64,000 nucleotides of DNA, from the NCBI RefSeq assembly GCF_000195275.1, contig NC_015385.1, forward strand, positions 1,938,501 through 2,002,500, in the 5' to 3' direction. Below the pieces are notes generated by a model. That model was not told the origin of the DNA. It saw only the letters and a list, made by a program, of their open reading frames with translations, and did not search any database. Of this stretch, positions 60,839 to 64,000 are shown piece by piece. The DNA is from Treponema succinifaciens DSM 2489. Its GTDB lineage: Bacteria > Spirochaetota > Spirochaetia > Treponematales > Treponemataceae. Every line of letters begins with the position of its first letter. The first letter of the stretch is position 1. Position numbers and translations under genes: made by a program.

Positions 60839-62044
60839 TTATTTTCTGATTTCAGAACCAATTGCTACTTTATAGCCAACTTCGCCTGTAATAGCATTCT
60901 TGAGCCATGGAGCAGAAATTTTGTCTGCTTCACAGATGTTGATTTCCTTGCTCTGATCTTCCGGATTCTTAGCAAAGAATTTGCATCTTTCCATTGCTGG
61001 CTTAAAGTTTACAGTTTCGCCAATCTTGAAGTCTCCCTTAGAAGAAGCCTGTACACGGGCAACAATGCTCTGTGTCTTTGTAGAAAGGAAGAGGTGTGTT
61101 TCTGCACCAAGAGGCTCCTTGTTAGAAACTTTCATCTGCATATTGTTTTCTGCAGCTGGAGCTTCTGAATAAACAAGGTCTTCCGGGCGTACACCGAAGT
61201 AAACCTCTTTGCCTACATAGTCTTTAAGAGAAGCCTGCTGTTCTGCTGTAGGAACAACTGTGAATGTGCCTTCATCAGCAACAATCTTGTCGCCTTCTTT
61301 CTTGATTGTAACAGAAAGGAAGTTCATTGGAGGAGTTCCAATAAATCCTGCAACAAATTTATTGATTGGGTGATTGTACAAATAGAGAGGCTCACCAATC
61401 TGCTGTACGTGACCGTCTTTCATAACAACGATTTTTGTACCCATTGTCATAGCTTCAATCTGGTCATGAGTAACATAAATCATTGTAGCATTAAGTCTCT
61501 GGTGCAAACCTGCGATTTCTCCACGCATTGTAACACGGAGTTTTGCATCAAGGTTAGAAAGAGGCTCGTCAAACAAGAATACTTTAGGGTTGCGGACAAT
61601 TGCGCGTCCTACTGCAACACGCTGTCTCTGTCCACCAGAAAGAGCCTTTGGCTTGCGGTCCAAGTACTGTGTAAGACCAAGAATATTAGCAGCTTCATCA
61701 ACACGGCGTTTAATTTCACCTTTATCCATTTTGCGGATCTTAAGTCCGAATGCCATGTTGTCATATACTGTCATATGAGGATAAAGAGCATAGTTCTGGA
61801 AAACCATCGCAATGTTTCTGTCTTTTGGCGGAACATCATTCATAAGCTCGCCATCAATAAGAAGCTCGCCTTCAGAAATTTCTTCCAAACCTGCAATCAT
61901 GCGGAGAGTTGTTGATTTTCCACATCCAGAAGGTCCTACGAATACACAGAAGTCGCGGTCCTCAATAACAATGTTGGCGTTTTCTACAGCCTGAACATTT
62001 CCATCGTAAATCTTACCGATTCCTTTTAATTCTACCTTTGCCAA
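60839..62044 (-). CDS. Sugar ABC transporter ATP-binding protein (UgpC/MsmK/MalK type)
   Basis: 401 residues. Walker A GPSGCGKST (37-45), Q-loop in FQNYALYPH, signature LSGGQRQR (135-142), Walker B VFLFDE, H-loop in THDQIEA, and a C-terminal TOBE/OB regulatory domain (MNFLSVTIKKEG; YFGVRPEDL). Such ATPases energise carbohydrate importers and may serve several permeases, which are not in this window. It starts at TTG 62044 with AGGAGG at 6 nt and no nearby ATG. Codons are more regular (GTT, ACA, CTT) and GC-richer than many neighbours, consistent with high expression. Confidence 0.94.
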   Translation of the reverse strand: MAKVELKGIGKIYDGNVQAVENANIVIEDRDFCVFVGPSGCGKSTTLRMIAGLEEISEGELLIDGELMNDVPPKDRNIAMVFQNYALYPHMTVYDNMAFGLKIRKMDKGEIKRRVDEAANILGLTQYLDRKPKALSGGQRQRVAVGRAIVRNPKVFLFDEPLSNLDAKLRVTMRGEIAGLHQRLNATMIYVTHDQIEAMTMGTKIVVMKDGHVQQIGEPLYLYNHPINKFVAGFIGTPPMNFLSVTIKKEGDKIVADEGTFTVVPTAEQQASLKDYVGKEVYFGVRPEDLVYSEAPAAENNMQMKVSNKEPLGAETHLFLSTKTQSIVARVQASSKGDFKIGETVNFKPAMERCKFFAKNPEDQSKEINICEADKISAPWLKNAITGEVGYKVAIGSEIRK

Positions 62045-62077
62045 TTTTGGCCTCCTAAGGGTTTATGTTATGCAACA

Positions 62078-62106
62078 ATTATAAATTCAAAAAGTATAGA
62101 AGTCAA
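62078..62106 (-). promoter_or_regulatory. Strong promoter of the sugar ABC ATPase gene
   Basis: On the minus strand TTGACT (62106-62101), 17-nt spacer, TATAAT (62083-62078). Confidence 0.8.
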
Positions 62107-62136
62107 ACAAATTCTTTAAAGAAATTCAGTTTTTTT

Positions 62137-62667
62137 TCAGCCGACAGAGCCATTTTTGTAAACTTTGGCTTCAACAAACTTTCCGTCTGAGCCGATCTTC
62201 TTTCCGTCTATTTCAACAAACCCATCTTTTGTATAAAGTTTGAACGAAAAGAATTTATCCGGCTTTACATAGCAATATTTTTCAGCTGGAGCTTCAAATC
62301 CTTCAGGCTCAAGAATAGTTCCCGGTTCAAACTGAGGTGCAAAAAGAACTTCGCAAGTTTCCCGGTCTGTAACATTCGGATCAGAGGCCGCAAGCAGCAT
62401 TCCGTTGCTTCTGACTCCGCGGAAATTTGCAGGCTTTAAATTATAAACGATGACGATTGTTTTGCCCAAAAGCTCTTCAGGCTTATAAAAAGGCACAATG
62501 GAACTTACAATCTGCCTAGGCTCTTCATCTCCGTCGTTCAATGTGAGTATATATAGAAGACTTCCGCCCGGATGCTGCTCCACTTTTTCTATGCGCGCAG
62601 CCTTTAAAATAACACGGTTTCTGAACTGTTCCGCTTCTGAAACTGCTTTTTCTTCGTTTTCTTCCAT
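62137..62667 (-). CDS. EMAP/tRNA-binding-domain protein (MetRS beta/Trbp111-like)
   Basis: 176 residues. The core (about 18-115) is the OB-fold tRNA-binding domain: VILKAARIEKVEQHPGGSLLYILTLNDG, QIVSSIVPFYKPEELLGKTIVIVYNLKPANFRGVRSNGMLLAAS. It resembles the C-terminal domain of methionyl-tRNA synthetase existing as a separate protein, with an extra beta C-terminus (KFFSFKLYTKDGFVEIDGKKI). GAGG lies 8 nt before the ATG. It could act in trans with MetRS or as a general tRNA chaperone. Confidence 0.85.
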   Translation of the reverse strand: MEENEEKAVSEAEQFRNRVILKAARIEKVEQHPGGSLLYILTLNDGDEEPRQIVSSIVPFYKPEELLGKTIVIVYNLKPANFRGVRSNGMLLAASDPNVTDRETCEVLFAPQFEPGTILEPEGFEAPAEKYCYVKPDKFFSFKLYTKDGFVEIDGKKIGSDGKFVEAKVYKNGSVG

Positions 62668-62873
62668 AAATATAACCTCGCTTTATGTTTTTTTCCATAC
62701 AAAATATAGAGCAAATTCAAAAGATTTTCAAAGCCCGTCAATAGCAGAAAAATATAAAGATCAGCATTCACATAAAAATTTCATTTGGGAAAATTTTTGA
62801 TAAAAAAAAAAAAATTTTTAAGTTGAAATAAAAAAAAATCTAATATATAACCTATAGTAAATTGGAGCTGAAT

Positions 62874-64000
62874 ATGTCTTTAATGAAAAAAACTTTTTTG
62901 TTTTCGTCTGTATTTTTTATTTTTATCTGTTTCATTTCAATTTTTACTTACGGCATTGCAAAACGCAAGATCGGGCGGAAGAATCTTTCGCAGGGAATCC
63001 GAACGGAGCTTACCACTGACCAGCTCATGCTTGAGTCTTCGGTGAATAAGGACATCACTCTTGCGCTTCAAATGGCCCGTTCGCCTGTAATTTCAAATTA
63101 TTTCCGCAATGCGACCGACAAGAAACTTCAGAAGCCTGCATTTGACGAGATGGCGGCATACGGAAAGGCTTTTTCTTCCGGAATAAATTTCTGGATAAAC
63201 GACACGGATCACTTTTTCTACTTCGGGGACAAATATTCATACACGCTTGATCCTAACAAACCAGAAAGCTACTGGTATAACATGACGCTCTACAAAACCG
63301 AATCGTATAACTTCAACATAAACTACAATCCAGACGTGAACGAAACCTGCCTTTGGGTAAACGCTCCTGTTTTTTCCGCGGACAAAAAGCCTGTAGGAGT
63401 TGTCGGAACTGGAATTATTTTGGACTCTTTTCTTGATTCTGTTTACAAGACTGTGAGCGGCGGCGGAAACGGTCAGCTTTTCTTCTTCAACAGCCTCGGA
63501 GAAATTACAGGAGCAGCAGACAAGTCTCTTGTAAGCAAAAAAGCGCTGGTAAAAGATCAGCTTGGCGGACTTTACGAGAAAATCGAAGGGGCGCTTGAAG
63601 ACTACAAGGACGGACAGGTTTACACATTTAGCCTTGGAGATGCGGAATACGGTCTTTGCTACGTTAAAATTCTTGACTGGTATCTTGTGCGCCGCATAGA
63701 CATCGCCTCAGGAATGGCAACCGAAAGTTCTCTTCTTGTAATGCTTGCGATGTTCATAATCGGAATGCTCATCGTCTCCTGCCTGTACACGCTTTTCATA
63801 TCGCTGATTCTAAAGCCGCTTTTAAAGCTTCGGGAATCCATGAACAAAATCGCAGATGGAGACTTCACCGAAAAATTCAGCTACAAGAAGAACGATGAAA
63901 TCGGAAGCCTTGCAGGAAGCCTCTCACACATCACGGCGACCGTAAATTCTCTCATAAACGGAATCACGGAAAAGGCGGACTACGTTCACGACACGAACAA
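62874..64000 (+). CDS. Methyl-accepting chemotaxis protein, 3'-truncated by window edge
   Basis: 375 codons are visible from the ATG at 62874 (GGAG 6 nt upstream). A first membrane segment (TFLFSSVFFIFICFISIFTYGIA, about 6-28), a periplasmic dCache-like sensor domain (about 40-285, with WYNMTLYK and VVGTGIILDSF), a second membrane segment (about 288-312) and a HAMP domain (LKPLLKLRESMNKIADGDFTEKF) are present; the signalling domain lies beyond the edge. The upstream 206-bp gap contains a run of 13 A (62802-62814) followed by T5, possibly an UP-like or bent-DNA element. It should signal through CheW-CheA. Confidence 0.9.
   Translation, partial: MSLMKKTFLFSSVFFIFICFISIFTYGIAKRKIGRKNLSQGIRTELTTDQLMLESSVNKDITLALQMARSPVISNYFRNATDKKLQKPAFDEMAAYGKAFSSGINFWINDTDHFFYFGDKYSYTLDPNKPESYWYNMTLYKTESYNFNINYNPDVNETCLWVNAPVFSADKKPVGVVGTGIILDSFLDSVYKTVSGGGNGQLFFFNSLGEITGAADKSLVSKKALVKDQLGGLYEKIEGALEDYKDGQVYTFSLGDAEYGLCYVKILDWYLVRRIDIASGMATESSLLVMLAMFIIGMLIVSCLYTLFISLILKPLLKLRESMNKIADGDFTEKFSYKKNDEIGSLAGSLSHITATVNSLINGITEKADYVHDTN

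Noticed and set aside
62773-62806. AT-only hairpin upstream of the chemoreceptor as a terminator
   Set aside because: Imperfect A/T-only pairing in an AT-rich gap; not distinguishable from chance.

Overview
The window is an A+T-rich stretch of a spirochaete chromosome, most likely a host-associated Treponema other than T. pallidum. Evidence: the tamB-bamA-skp-mutS order matches the T. pallidum Tp92 (BamA) neighbourhood; there is a SpoVG-type regulator, CheW, a transmembrane chemoreceptor, lipoproteins with relaxed lipoboxes, and a formylglycine-generating-enzyme-fold lipoprotein resembling treponemal variable proteins. Genes are packed into long, mostly minus-strand operons with 1-4 bp overlaps, and GGAG-type ribosome binding sites often show that a start lies downstream of the longest reading frame.

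Layout. 1-3.6 kb: minus-strand rluB(partial)-scpB-scpA-folK-recA. 4-7.4 kb: plus-strand FGE-fold lipoprotein, a 56-residue 2[4Fe-4S] ferredoxin, a LysM/M23 peptidase and a PEGA-like exported protein. 7.4-8.7 kb: a candidate structured RNA, trpR and a stand-alone IMP cyclohydrolase. 8.9-12 kb: a membrane parvulin and an MptE-like (DUF115) protein. 12-21 kb: minus-strand lepA, HtrA-type lipoprotein, a DxDxDG repeat protein, tilS, rplY, tRNA-Gln, spoVG and ispE. 21.15-22.43 kb: a recently inserted ISAs1-type element with a frameshifted transposase. 22.5 kb: an extremely acidic small protein. 22.9-40.2 kb: minus-strand HD protein, unknown helical protein, recN, nadK, DegT-like protein, cheW, comF, mutS, skp, bamA, tamB. 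40.2-47.5 kb: plus-strand tmk, unknown exported protein, rqcH, metF, metH, unknown membrane protein. 47.5-50.7 kb: minus-strand manA, nucleotidyltransferase, deoD, apt. 50.75-51.1 kb: a non-coding array of degenerate 23/24-bp units. 51.3-54.9 kb: SH3 protein, M48 protease, CHASE2-adenylate cyclase. 54.9-58.7 kb: minus-strand tyrA, aroF, OAH sulfhydrylase and a tautomerase, with an aromatic-rich leader peptide and attenuator before aroF. 58.7-62.7 kb: RNase II-type nuclease, sugar ABC ATPase, EMAP-like tRNA-binding protein. From 62.87 kb: a chemoreceptor that runs off the right end.

Main unusual signals: (1) the FGE-fold lipoprotein has a poly-G tract inside its promoter spacer and a 3' end that looks like a diversity-generating-retroelement variable region, followed by GC-rich dyads; (2) a textbook aromatic amino-acid attenuator with a 34-residue leader peptide controls aroF; (3) the 23/24-bp array lies directly upstream of the apt promoter; (4) a small palindromic repeat family keeps a TCAAG loop while stem bases covary between copies; (5) at least six genes have a -10 box only 6-8 nt before the start codon and no Shine-Dalgarno, suggesting leaderless mRNAs; (6) a pseudoknot-capable RNA with C-rich stretches and its own terminator lies upstream of trpR.

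All calls come from reading the sequence and recalled family motifs; no database search was run.
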